NCBI GenBank assembly: GCA_023417745.1 | Contig: JAEZEM010000413.1 | Coordinates: 1-15,702 of the forward strand | Source: Pseudomonadota bacterium | GTDB lineage: Bacteria > Desulfobacterota > Desulfovibrionia > Desulfovibrionales > Desulfovibrionaceae | Length of the DNA stretch: 15,702 bases | Direction of reading: 5' to 3' | In this document: positions 1 to 7,284 of the stretch, in pieces | Layout: each line of letters starts with the position of its first letter | How positions within the stretch are numbered: the first letter of the stretch is position 1 | Made by a program: the position numbers and the translations under genes | Notes under the pieces: generated by a model | Database searches by the model: none | Seen by the model: only the letters and a program-made list of their open reading frames with translations | Told to the model about the DNA's origin: nothing

Positions 1-44
1 GGCCTGAGGCCCCCGGACCCCCCACCTGAAGAAAGGGGTTAAGG
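1..44 (+). repeat. Intergenic GC-rich repeat, copy A (cut by window edge)
   Basis: The block GGCCTGAGGCCCCCGGACC followed by a C-run and then GAAGAAAGGGG matches the repeat at 5048-5113 (minus orientation) and, less exactly, the one at 11692-11750. The left arm of the hairpin would lie before base 1. It is non-coding and sits between an unseen upstream gene and the terminator at 97-126. Confidence 0.6.
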
Positions 45-96
45 GGGGCGGCGCGAACAGGAACGCGACACGCGGCACGGGCCGCTGATTGCCAAT

Positions 97-126
97 AAGG
101 GGAGCGCCGGCCGCTCCCCTTTTTTT
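97..126 (+). terminator. Intrinsic terminator of an upstream gene
   Basis: A perfect 10-bp stem (AAGGGGAGCG, 97-106, with CGCTCCCCTT, 112-121) closes a 5-nt loop and runs into seven T residues (120-126). It points rightward, so it ends a plus-strand gene located before this window. It lies just before the RBS of the acetyltransferase gene, which therefore needs its own promoter or lives on read-through. Confidence 0.85.
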
Positions 127-144
127 CGGCCACGGAGGGCCGCC

Positions 145-585
145 ATGTACGTCGCCGACATTACTGCGGACGATCTGCCGCAATTGGCCGGGCTCCTGCG
201 GGAACTCACCGGCCTGGCCACGCCGCCGGCCCGTCTGGGCGCGGCCCATGCCGCCCTGGCCGCCAACCCGGACGCCCGGGTGCTGGGGGCGCGCCAGGAC
301 GGCCGGCTTGCCGGCGCGGCCTGCGGCTTCCTGTGTCCGGACATCGTGGGGGCCTGCCGGCCGTTTCTGGTGGTGGAAAACGTGGTGGTGGCCCCGATCT
401 GGCGCTTGCTTGGCGTCGGCCGGCTGCTCATGGACGCCCTGGAAGCCTGGGGGCGCGAACGGGACTGCTCCTACGCCCTGCTGGTGTCCGGTCCGGCCCG
501 TCGCGAGGCCCACGCCTTTTATGCGGCCCTGGGCTACGAGTCCTGCGCCGGCTTCAAGAAACGGCTGGCCGGCTGCGGGGCGTAG
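145..585 (+). CDS. GNAT family N-acetyltransferase
   Basis: A 146-residue protein of normal single-domain GNAT size. It would transfer an acetyl group from acetyl-CoA to an unknown amine substrate in the cytoplasm. The central strand ENVVVAP is followed by the acetyl-CoA pyrophosphate-binding loop R87-L-L-G90-V-G92-R93 (the Q/RxxGxG/A signature), a helix with LLMDALEAWGRERDC, and the C-terminal FYAALGYE motif typical of the fold. The ATG at 145 has GGAGG at 134-138, a good ribosome binding site. The gene stands alone: the upstream terminator separates it from the previous gene, and the next gene lies on the other strand. The family is clear; the substrate cannot be read from sequence. Confidence 0.85.
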   Translation: MYVADITADDLPQLAGLLRELTGLATPPARLGAAHAALAANPDARVLGARQDGRLAGAACGFLCPDIVGACRPFLVVENVVVAPIWRLLGVGRLLMDALEAWGRERDCSYALLVSGPARREAHAFYAALGYESCAGFKKRLAGCGA

Positions 586-817
586 CCGGCCGACACGCAC
601 CGTCCAGGCGTTCGGTTTGTCTTACGGGCAAGAGGCGGGCTTTCGGCCAGGCCGTTGCCGGCAACAGCGGCGACCCGTGCAAACCTGCCGCCTTTCTTCG
701 GCATTCCCTCCCCCGCTTCCTCCAAAAAAACAAAGCCCCCGCCGAGGCAGGGGCTTTGTCGACAACGCATGCGCCGGGCCGGGCCCGATCCATGGCTGCT
801 CTGAAAGACCGCCGAAA
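586..817. other. Intergenic space between two 3' ends
   Basis: This stretch separates the ends of the acetyltransferase and the small minus-strand gene. It holds the minus-strand terminator at 723-759 and a perfect 12-bp palindrome GTTGCCGGCAAC at 654-665. No T-tailed terminator for the acetyltransferase is visible. Frames open through it in several directions look like products of high GC and show no recognisable protein. Confidence 0.5.
723..759 (-). terminator. Intrinsic terminator of the small exported protein gene
   Basis: ACAAAGCCCC (730-739) pairs with GGGGCTTTGT (750-759) around a 10-nt loop. Read on the minus strand the stem is followed by a run of T (A-run at 724-730 on the plus strand). 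It lies about 60 bp past the stop of the minus-strand gene at 818-988, which supports that gene being real. Confidence 0.85.
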
Positions 818-988
818 TTAGTTGGCGGGGGTGGTGGTCTTTTTGGCCTTCTTTTTGGCCTTCAGCACGTCGACCACGGAGTAGCTGTCGCTCTTGGTGG
901 TCTTCTTGGTCTTTTTCTTGGTGCCGGCGAAAGCCATGGAGGTGGCGAGAAGGCAGGACACAACGGTGAAGATGACGATCTTTTTCAT
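818..988 (-). CDS. Small Lys/Thr-rich exported protein, function unknown
   Basis: A 56-residue protein that I do not recognise. It begins MKKIVIF and has a textbook Sec signal: two lysines, a hydrophobic core rich in V, L and A, then SMAFA with likely cleavage before G22. The mature part is only about 35 residues and strongly basic, with runs TKKKTKKTTK and KAKKKAKKTTTPAN flanking a short SDSYSVVDVL segment. AAAGGAG lies 9 bases before the ATG, and a strong intrinsic terminator lies downstream, so it is a self-contained single-gene unit. It is divergent from a response regulator/kinase pair, which may control it. Such basic peptides could bind the envelope, LPS or nucleic acid; that is speculation. 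Confidence 0.75.
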   Translation of the reverse strand: MKKIVIFTVVSCLLATSMAFAGTKKKTKKTTKSDSYSVVDVLKAKKKAKKTTTPAN

Positions 989-1358
989 GAGTATGGGCTC
1001 CTTTAAAAGTGGCAGGCGGTTACTGGCGCTCCCCCAATTGACCGGGCTGATTCCCGCAACACGGGTCCCCCCCCGAATCGACCGGGCCCCTGGGCCACCG
1101 TGTCGATAGGAACGATCTAGGCCCCCGTCCCTTTCCCGTCGCTTACCCGTACATTACAGGATTGAAATTATTTTATCACGCGATTTCGACTTGTTACACG
1201 AGCCTTTCGGTCAAATTACAAATCTGAAAAACACGTGAAATCCATAGCCGGAGCGGGCGCTGGTCATTATGGGGAGTTCTATGTATACACAGACGCATCC
1301 AGAGCGGCGGCCGGACAGCCTCGCCCAGTCCGCCCTTAGAGCAAAGGACGTCCCTGTC
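989..1358. promoter_or_regulatory. Divergent control region, small exported protein / two-component system
   Basis: A 370-bp stretch with no convincing gene. The part at 1150-1245 is clearly AT-richer than its surroundings. It carries TTACA three times (1154-1158, 1194-1198, 1216-1220); the first and third extend to ATTACA-N4-TGAAA (1153-1167 and 1215-1229). Direct repeats of this kind are the usual binding pattern of OmpR-type regulators, and the neighbouring gene encodes one. I could not fix -35/-10 elements with confidence for either gene. Confidence 0.45.
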
Positions 1359-2030
1359 ATGCGAATCCTCCTCGTCGAGGACGATGAGAAAATCGCCTCC
1401 TTCATTTTGGGAGGCCTGCGCCAGAGCGGGTTTGCCGTGGACCACGCGGCAAGCGGCCCCGACGGACTGCATCTGGCCGCCACAGAGCCCTACTGCGTGG
1501 CCATCATCGACGTCATGCTGCCCGGCCTGGACGGGTTGCAGGTCATTGAAGAATTGCGCCGACGCAAGATCATGACGCCCATCATCATCCTCTCGGCCAA
1601 GCGGTCGGTGGAGGACCGGGTGCGGGGCCTGGAAACCGGCGGCGACGACTACCTGTCCAAGCCCTTCTCCTTTGCCGAACTCCTGGCCCGGGTCCAGGCG
1701 CTGATCCGCCGTTCCACCAGCGCGTCCGAACCCACGCGGCTGACCGTGGGCGAGCTGTCCATGAACCTGCTCACCCGGGAGGTGTCCCGGGGCGAGACGG
1801 CCGTGCAGCTCCAGCCCAGGGAATTCGCCCTGCTCGAATACTTCATGCGCAATCCCGGCAAGGTGCTGTCCAAGACCATGATCATGGAGCACGTCTGGGA
1901 CTACCACTTCGATCCCCAGACCAACCTCGTCGACGTCCTTGTCTGCCGACTGCGCAACAAAATCGACCGGGACTACGACCGGAAGATGCTCCATACCCTG
2001 CGCGGGGTCGGCTATGTTCTCAAGGAATAG
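1359..2030 (+). CDS. OmpR/PhoB-type response regulator
   Basis: A 223-residue two-domain response regulator. The receiver domain (1 to about 115) has the acidic pocket E7-D8-D9, the phosphoacceptor D51 in IIDVMLPGLDG, the switch S79 and the invariant K101 in YLSKPF. A linker leads to a winged-helix DNA-binding domain (about 128-223) with LQPREFALLEYFMRNPGKVLSK, the recognition-helix region TNLVDVLVCRLRNKID and the terminal GVGYVLKE. I chose the ATG at 1359 because it starts MRILLVEDD, the usual family start, with AAAGGA at 1343-1348; an in-frame ATG at 1269 would add 30 unrelated residues. The layout resembles CusR/QseB-type regulators. Its partner is the overlapping kinase gene. The stimulus is unknown. 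Confidence 0.93.
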   Translation: MRILLVEDDEKIASFILGGLRQSGFAVDHAASGPDGLHLAATEPYCVAIIDVMLPGLDGLQVIEELRRRKIMTPIIILSAKRSVEDRVRGLETGGDDYLSKPFSFAELLARVQALIRRSTSASEPTRLTVGELSMNLLTREVSRGETAVQLQPREFALLEYFMRNPGKVLSKTMIMEHVWDYHFDPQTNLVDVLVCRLRNKIDRDYDRKMLHTLRGVGYVLKE

Positions 2031-3420
2031 CCGACCGCTTTTCCGCTCCACCACCCTGCGCCTGACGGCGCTGTACTCCTGCATCTTCATCTGCAGCGCC
2101 CTGGTGCTGTTCATCCTGGCCTATTCCCTGCTTTCGGGCGCCGTGCGCGAGGGCGACCGGGTGGCCATGGCCCAGAAGCTGCGGGAATACGTGTCGGTAA
2201 GCCAGAAGAAAGGGCTTACCGGCCTGCTCGATTTCCTGCGCCTGGAGCGGGAGAACATCGATGTCGAGGAATACCTGCTGCGGGTGACCGGCCCGGACGG
2301 GGCCATGCTTTTCAGTCAGGCCCCCGAGGACTCCCCCCCCCTGCCCGAAACTCTGCCCCTGGCCCCGGGAACATCGGTGCAATGGGCCTTTGTGCCCGGC
2401 CCGAACCCCGACGGAGGGCTTGTCGAAATCGGCTGCCGGGCGCTTCCCGGCGGCGGCTCGGTGGCCATCGGCAAAGACGCCAGCGAACGCGAGGATCTGC
2501 TCGCCCGATTCCGGGTCATTTTCGCCGGCATCATGCTGCCGGTGGCGCTTTTGGGGCTGGCCGCCGGCTTTATCCTGGCCCGGCGGGTGCTCACGCCGCT
2601 CAAAGACCTCATCGACACGGTGCGGGCCATCGACACCGGCCGCATGGACGCCCGGGTGCCGGAAGTCGGCGCGGGCGACGAATTAAGCGAGCTGGCCCGG
2701 CTTTTTAACGCCATGCTGGACAAGATCCGCACGCTCATTACCGGCATGCGCGAGGCGCTCGACAACGTGGCCCACGACCTGCGCACCCCGGCCACAAGAA
2801 CGCTGGCCGCCGTGGAAATGGCCGTGGCCTTAAAAAACGATCCGGCCGAGCTGCGCGAAGCCCTGCTCGACTGCGCCGAGGAAACCCGGCGCATGGTCTC
2901 CATGCTCGGGGCGCTCATGGACATCTCCGAAGCCGAGACCGGAGCCATGCGCCTGCGCCTGGAGGCGGCCGACATGGCCCGGCTGGCGGCCGAGGCGGTC
3001 GAACTCTACGAATACGTGGCCGAGGAAAAGGGCGTGGAGCTTTCCGTGGCCGCCAGCGGCCCCCTGCCGGTCCTGGCCGACCCCAACCGCCTGCGTCAGG
3101 TGCTGGCTAACCTCATCGACAACGCCGTCAAGTACACCCCCCCCGGCGGCCGGGTGACGGTGGCCGCTGTCCGCGAAGGCGACTTTGTGGCCGTGCGGGT
3201 GGCCGACACCGGCCAGGGCATCGCCGCCGAAGACCAGTCCCGCATTTTCGACCGTCTCTACCGGGCCGACCGCAGCCGCTCCGAACGGGGACTGGGCCTG
3301 GGGCTTTCCTTGGTTCGGGCCGTGCTTTTCGCCCACGGCGCGGCCATCGAGGTGGAAAGCGAGCTGGGACGCGGCTCGGTCTTCGCCTTCCGCCTGCCCG
3401 TGCCCGTCGAGACAGCCTGA
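2014..3420 (+). CDS. Sensor histidine kinase, two TM segments with HAMP
   Basis: A 468-residue membrane sensor kinase, partner of the preceding regulator. Order of parts: TM1 (about 17-40), a periplasmic sensor region of about 125 residues with no domain I recognise, TM2 (about 167-190), HAMP (about 190-245), the dimerisation helix with the phosphorylated H254 in NVAHDLRTP, and the ATPase domain with N box (LIDNAVKYTPPGG, N370), G1 (ADTGQGI), F box (IFDRLYRADRSR) and G2 (GLGLGLSLV). The ATG at 2014 lies inside the regulator gene and overlaps it by 17 bp in another frame, which suggests translational coupling. The compact periplasmic loop and the operon type are like CusS/QseC kinases, but no metal-binding motif is obvious. 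Confidence 0.93.
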   Translation: MFSRNSRPLFRSTTLRLTALYSCIFICSALVLFILAYSLLSGAVREGDRVAMAQKLREYVSVSQKKGLTGLLDFLRLERENIDVEEYLLRVTGPDGAMLFSQAPEDSPPLPETLPLAPGTSVQWAFVPGPNPDGGLVEIGCRALPGGGSVAIGKDASEREDLLARFRVIFAGIMLPVALLGLAAGFILARRVLTPLKDLIDTVRAIDTGRMDARVPEVGAGDELSELARLFNAMLDKIRTLITGMREALDNVAHDLRTPATRTLAAVEMAVALKNDPAELREALLDCAEETRRMVSMLGALMDISEAETGAMRLRLEAADMARLAAEAVELYEYVAEEKGVELSVAASGPLPVLADPNRLRQVLANLIDNAVKYTPPGGRVTVAAVREGDFVAVRVADTGQGIAAEDQSRIFDRLYRADRSRSERGLGLGLSLVRAVLFAHGAAIEVESELGRGSVFAFRLPVPVETA

Positions 3421-3625
3421 AACCCGCCTCTCCAACAGGCCGCTTGCTGCACGGGGAGTAACGGGCCTGGCGATGCGCCGCTTCCCCGAAACAATGACAT
3501 GCCGCCCCGTCAGACTGGCAAAGGGCTGAAAAGCCGTTGTCAAACCGGCCCGGGTGGGGCATGTGTGTCAGTAGTCTCGCCAAGTCTTGCCGCCTTCCAA
3601 CCGACTAACCGCATCGGGGTCGACC
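3421..3625 (+). other. Leader region of the EAL-HDOD gene with a possible structured RNA
   Basis: This 205-bp gap contains an outer stem CATGCC (3498-3503) with GGCATG (3558-3563), continued by C:G pairs, that encloses a hairpin GGCT-GAAA-AGCC (3524-3535) with a GNRA tetraloop. GGCAAA precedes the hairpin and TCAAACC follows it. The pattern is reminiscent of the 5' half of a c-di-GMP-I riboswitch, but the second conserved helix is not seen. No promoter or terminator was identified. Confidence 0.3.
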
Positions 3626-4918
3626 ATGAGCGACAACGGCCAGTCCGGCGCAAGCCCGTTTTTCTTCACCAAGCAGGCCCTGTTCGACGTCAAGCGCAAG
3701 CTGTGGGGCTATGAGATCCAGGGCGGGGCAGACGCCTGCTCGGCTCTGGCCTGTTTCGCCGACCAGGAGCATCTGGCCGGCTCCCTGGCCTCCACCTCTT
3801 ACATGGGCGTGCAAAGCGCTGTGGAACGCGGCAAGAAAGTGGCCGTGCCCTTTGACGAAGTCGGGTTCCTGGCCCAGGCCCCCTATGCCCTGCCGCCGGC
3901 CCATGGCGTGGTGAAATTCGTGGGCCAGGCCACCCGCCCCAAGGACGTCGTCGAGCTGGCCGCCAAGCTTCGGGCCGACGGATACAGCCTGGCCGTGGAC
4001 GTGGGGCAACCCGAGCAGGCCGAACTGGCCGAACTGGCCGCCCTGGCCGACGTGTGGTGCTTCGACGCCGGCGGCGCCGACGACCCGGCCTCCATCGCCG
4101 CCCGCAATAAGGGCGGCAAGGCCCTGCTGTGGGCCTCTCGGGTGGGCAGCCTCGACACCTTCGAAAAACTCAAGGCCGCCGGGTTCGCCGTGTTCCAGGG
4201 GCGCTTTTTCAAGGAACCGGAGCTGGTGGCCGAGCGCAAGCTCACCTCCCACCAGATGAGCCGCTTCCAGCTTTTGCGGCTCATCGAATCCGAGGACCCG
4301 GATGTGGACGCCCTGGCCGAGGCCATTTCCGCCGACGTGTCCGTGAGCTTTCGGCTGCTGTCCTACCTCAACAGCGCCGCCTTCGGCCTGCCGCAAAAGA
4401 TCCAGTCCATCAAGCAAGCCATCATGATCCTGGGCAGCATCAAGATCCGCAACTGGCTGCGGGCGGTGCTTTTGGCCGACATGGCCCAGGGCGGGGACAT
4501 GCCGCGCGAACTGGCCGAACTGTCCTTGCAGCGGGCCAGGCTCCTGGAGCTGGTGACCACGCGCTACGATTTCTGGGACTTCAATCCGGGGACGCTGTTT
4601 TTGCTCGGGCTTTTCTCCCTGCTCGACGCCATCCTGGGCCTGCCCATGCGGCAGGTGGCCGAGCATCTGCCGCTTGATGAAAAGCTCAAGTCGGCCCTGC
4701 GCCGCGACGCCCAGAACGAATACCAGCCCCTGCTCGATCTGGCCGAGTGCATCGAGGACGCAGACTGGCCGCGCCTGGCCGACCTGACCCGAAAGCTTGG
4801 GCTGGAGCTCGACGCCGTCAAGGTCTGCGCCAGCGAGGCCATGGCCTACAGCAGCGGTTTTTTCGCCACCCAGACCGACGCGCCTGCGGCCCCGGCCGGC
4901 AAGAAGACCCGGCAGTAG
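3626..4918 (+). CDS. EAL-like / HDOD domain signalling protein
   Basis: A 430-residue cytoplasmic protein of the YuxH type. The N-terminal part (about 10-200) follows an EAL fold: FFTKQALFDVKRKLWGYEI is the usual opening, with E30 in the EAL position, but the metal-binding DDFG motif is reduced to VDVG (D125) and the IKID strand reads WCFDAG, so phosphodiesterase activity is unlikely and it may only bind c-di-GMP or protein. The HDOD domain (about 205-400) has SVSFRLLSYLNSAAFGLPQKIQSIKQAIMILG, the family hallmark, without catalytic HD residues. I chose the ATG at 3626; an upstream TTG in frame has no better support. It is monocistronic. HDOD proteins often act in motility, stress or c-di-GMP output; the target here is unknown. 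Confidence 0.85.
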   Translation: MSDNGQSGASPFFFTKQALFDVKRKLWGYEIQGGADACSALACFADQEHLAGSLASTSYMGVQSAVERGKKVAVPFDEVGFLAQAPYALPPAHGVVKFVGQATRPKDVVELAAKLRADGYSLAVDVGQPEQAELAELAALADVWCFDAGGADDPASIAARNKGGKALLWASRVGSLDTFEKLKAAGFAVFQGRFFKEPELVAERKLTSHQMSRFQLLRLIESEDPDVDALAEAISADVSVSFRLLSYLNSAAFGLPQKIQSIKQAIMILGSIKIRNWLRAVLLADMAQGGDMPRELAELSLQRARLLELVTTRYDFWDFNPGTLFLLGLFSLLDAILGLPMRQVAEHLPLDEKLKSALRRDAQNEYQPLLDLAECIEDADWPRLADLTRKLGLELDAVKVCASEAMAYSSGFFATQTDAPAAPAGKKTRQ

Positions 4919-4957
4919 GGAGACGCGCGGCGACGGATGCCGGCAAGCCCAATCAGC

Positions 4958-5004
4958 AAAAAAAGCCGGCCCGCCCCCGATTCCGGGAGCGGGCCGGCTT
5001 TCTT
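4958..5004. terminator. Bidirectional intrinsic terminator
   Basis: GCCGGCCCGC (4965-4974) pairs with GCGGGCCGGC (4989-4998), extended by A:T pairs. The minus-strand reading has seven T residues after the stem (A-run 4958-4964), the plus-strand reading only TTTCTT. It can end both the EAL-HDOD gene and, coming from the right, the PRC-barrel-like gene. Confidence 0.85.
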
Positions 5005-5047
5005 GAGCCCAAGGACCGGCCAGCCAGCGTGCCAAGACGCCTCGCCC

Positions 5048-5113
5048 CCCTTCAAACTTTTCCCCTTTCGGGGGGTCTGGGGGCCTCAGGCCCCCAGCCG
5101 CCGGAGGCCTTTT
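5048..5113 (-). repeat. Intergenic GC-rich repeat, copy B
   Basis: Read on the minus strand: a GCCTCCGGCGGC lead, a hairpin of G-run, CCTGAGG loop region and C-run, then GACCCCCC, GAAAGGGG and a run of A. It shares GGCCTGAGGCCCCC plus GACCCCCC with copy A and the GCCTCCGGC lead with copy C. It sits between the stop of the PRC-barrel-like gene and the bidirectional terminator. It is probably transcribed as part of that gene's 3' end. Confidence 0.65.
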
Positions 5114-5138
5114 CCTCTTTGTCTTCTTCTTTCCCCCA

Positions 5139-5735
5139 CTACAGCGTCGGCAACGCGGCGATGGCCGCCTTGTCCACGGACAGTTTGATGACGCCGTCTT
5201 CGTAGCCGGCCACCAGTCCGGCCGGGATGGCCACTTCGCGCGCGCCCCAGAGATGTCCCTGGCGCAAGATGAGGTAAATGACGCGGCCGGTGTGGGCTTC
5301 GAGGTGCACGGCGTCGAGTTTGCCGACCTTGCCGTCAGTGGCCGCAACGGCCTCGTGGCCGACCAGGGGCACGGAACCGGCCGGGGTGGCCGGGCGTTCC
5401 ACGGTCCAGCTCGACGGGACCATGGGCAGCTTGCAGTGCTCTTTTTCGGCCATGTGCAGGAAGTATTCGGGCGAATAGTACTCGGTCAGCACGTATTCCC
5501 GCATAGCCGCGAACTTGGCCGGGGGGCAGGACAGGCGCACGCCGTCCGGGCCGGAGGCGGCGATGAATTTCTCCGACACCAGGCGCAGGGTGTTGGGCAG
5601 GGCGTCTTCGCGCACCACGAGAAACGTGGCCCGGCCGTGGGAGGGATCGACCACGACGTTGGCCACGCGCCCAACCTTGGCTTCTTCGGCGAAAACCGGG
5701 GCTTCAAGGGACACGTCGAAGGCATGTTCGGACAT
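5139..5735 (-). CDS. PRC-barrel-like domain protein, two repeats
   Basis: A 198-residue soluble protein without signal peptide. Two similar beta-barrel segments are visible: about 10-65 (APVFAEEAKVGRVANVVVDPSHGRATFLVV) and about 120-198 (DGKVGKLDAVHLEAHTGRVIYLILRQG, then REVAIPAGLV and DGVIKLSVD). Each has the GKVG, D/E-x-xTGR, v-x-LVL pattern of PRC-barrel proteins. The middle part (HMAEKEHCKLP) links them. Two in-frame ATGs exist; I use the second (5735) because GGAGA lies at the right distance before it and the first ATG overlaps that site. A promoter lies upstream. PRC-barrel proteins take part in RNA processing, photosynthetic assembly or stress; the role here is unknown. It is divergent from a cardiolipin synthase. 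Confidence 0.7.
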   Translation of the reverse strand: MSEHAFDVSLEAPVFAEEAKVGRVANVVVDPSHGRATFLVVREDALPNTLRLVSEKFIAASGPDGVRLSCPPAKFAAMREYVLTEYYSPEYFLHMAEKEHCKLPMVPSSWTVERPATPAGSVPLVGHEAVAATDGKVGKLDAVHLEAHTGRVIYLILRQGHLWGAREVAIPAGLVAGYEDGVIKLSVDKAAIAALPTL

Positions 5736-5792
5736 GGAGTTCTCCATTTGGGCTGTGGGGATGCCGGCCTTTCTTGCCGGGACTCTTGGCTG

Positions 5793-5820
5793 CGTATAGA
5801 AAGAGGCAAAGGCCGGTCAA
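5793..5820 (-). promoter_or_regulatory. Sigma-70-like promoter of the PRC-barrel-like gene
   Basis: On the minus strand TTGACC (5815-5820) and TATACG (5793-5798) are separated by 16 bp, 5/6 and 4/6 matches to the consensus. The predicted start near 5786 gives a leader of about 50 nt to the ATG at 5735. Confidence 0.5.
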
Positions 5821-5871
5821 GCCCGGGACGCGAAAACGTGTTCCCCAAGGACCGCCGGCCGGGGAGGTCTG

Positions 5872-7284
5872 GTGCTGTTTCTCATCCTCTTATGCTGCCA
5901 CTTGATCGGCGCGGCGTCCGCTGCCCGGGCGCTTTTCACGGCCCGCTCGTCCCAGGGGGCCATGGCCTGGGTCATGGCCATGATCACTTTCCCGTATCTG
6001 GCCGTGCCGCTTTACTGGATTTTCGGGCGCAACCGCTTCCAGGGGTACGTCGCCTCGCGCCGGGCCGGCGACCGGGCCGTGGACGCCATGGCCCCCAAGC
6101 TCCACGCCGTCCAGGCCTTCCCCGACCCCCACGCCCCGGGCCTGCCCGGGCTTTTCCCGGTGCTGGAGCGCCTGGCCGAGCTGCCCTTTACCGCCGGCAA
6201 CCACGTGAAGCTGCTCATCGACGGGCAAGCCACCTTCGAGGCCATTTTCGCCGCCATCGACGCGGCCGAGCACTATGTCCTGGTGCAGTTTTTCATCATC
6301 CGCGACGACGACATCGGCCGAGCGCTGCAAAAACGGCTCATCGCCAAGGCCCGGGCCGGTCTGGCCGTCTATCTCCTCTATGACGAGATCGGCAGCCATT
6401 CCTTAAGCGCCGCCTACCTGGACGAACTCAAGACGGCCGGGGTGCAGGCCTCGCCTTTCAACACCACTCTGGGCTGGCGCAACCGGCTCCAGCTCAATTT
6501 CCGCAACCACCGCAAGATCGTGGTCACCGACGGTGTTGCGGCTTTTGTCGGCGGGCACAACGTCGGCGACGAATACCTGGGCAAAAGCCCGCGCCTGGGG
6601 CACTGGCGCGACACCCACGTGCGCCTGGACGGCCCGGCCGTGGCCCTGGTGCAGCTGTCTTTCCTGGAGGACTGGTACTGGGCCACCAGGCAGACCCCGA
6701 CCCTGCGCTGGGAGCTGGCCCCGGCCCCGGGCGGCGACATGCCGGCGCTGGTGCTGCCCACGGGTCCGGCCGACGACATCGAATCCTGCGACCTCTTTTT
6801 CTTCCAGGCCATTTCCGCCGCCCAGAAACGCCTGTGGATCGTCTCGCCCTATTTCGTGCCCGACCGGGAGATCATCTCGGCCTTGCAACTGGCCGTGCTG
6901 CGCGGCGTGGACGTGCGGGTGATGCTGCCCCACAAGGCCGACCACCACATGGTCTACCTGGCCTCGTTTTCCTATCTGGCCGACCTGGAGACCCTGGGCG
7001 TCAAATTCTACCGCTACCAGAACGGATTTTTGCACCAGAAGGTCATTTTGGTGGACGACGTCATGGCCAGCGTGGGCACGGCCAACTGCGACAACCGCTC
7101 GTTTCGCCTCAATTTCGAGCTGACCCTGGCCGTCGCCCATAAGGGCTTTATCGCCGACGTGGAAGCCATGCTGCGCGAAGACTTCCAGCATTGCCTGCCG
7201 GCCACGGCCGACGACTACGCCGACCGCTCCTTTGTCTTCAAAACCGGCGTGATGCTAAGCCGCCTGTTCTCGCCCATCCTGTGA
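5872..7284 (+). CDS. cls: Cardiolipin synthase (phospholipase D family)
   Basis: A 470-residue membrane-bound enzyme close to the length of ClsA. It would join two phosphatidylglycerols into cardiolipin plus glycerol at the inner membrane. The N-terminus has two hydrophobic segments (about 2-20 and 28-48) ending in PLYWIFGRNRFQGY, the typical N-terminal motif of this group. Both HKD motifs are complete: H213-R-K215 with D220 in NHRKIVVTDG, and H388-Q-K390 with D395 in LHQKVILVDD, each followed by the GG/G..N sequence (FVGGHNVGDEYLG, VGTANCDNRS). The start is GTG at 5872 with GGGGAGG at 5861-5867. Codons after the second motif end in FSPIL, as in other Cls proteins. The gene is alone and convergent with the Mor-like gene. 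Confidence 0.9.
   Translation: MLFLILLCCHLIGAASAARALFTARSSQGAMAWVMAMITFPYLAVPLYWIFGRNRFQGYVASRRAGDRAVDAMAPKLHAVQAFPDPHAPGLPGLFPVLERLAELPFTAGNHVKLLIDGQATFEAIFAAIDAAEHYVLVQFFIIRDDDIGRALQKRLIAKARAGLAVYLLYDEIGSHSLSAAYLDELKTAGVQASPFNTTLGWRNRLQLNFRNHRKIVVTDGVAAFVGGHNVGDEYLGKSPRLGHWRDTHVRLDGPAVALVQLSFLEDWYWATRQTPTLRWELAPAPGGDMPALVLPTGPADDIESCDLFFFQAISAAQKRLWIVSPYFVPDREIISALQLAVLRGVDVRVMLPHKADHHMVYLASFSYLADLETLGVKFYRYQNGFLHQKVILVDDVMASVGTANCDNRSFRLNFELTLAVAHKGFIADVEAMLREDFQHCLPATADDYADRSFVFKTGVMLSRLFSPIL

Noticed and set aside
89..1006. A 305-codon plus-strand frame over the acetyltransferase and beyond
   Set aside because: Pro/Arg/Gly-rich translation with no pattern; it overlaps the acetyltransferase in another frame and runs antisense through the small exported protein gene.
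1269..1358. A 30-residue N-terminal extension of the response regulator
   Set aside because: The receiver fold starts at MRILLVEDD with its own RBS; the extension is not hydrophobic or family-like.
3605..5347. A 580-codon open frame on the minus strand opposite the EAL-HDOD gene
   Set aside because: It is antisense to a clear protein gene, runs through a terminator and a repeat, and its sequence is G/H/Q-rich noise typical of high-GC complementary frames.
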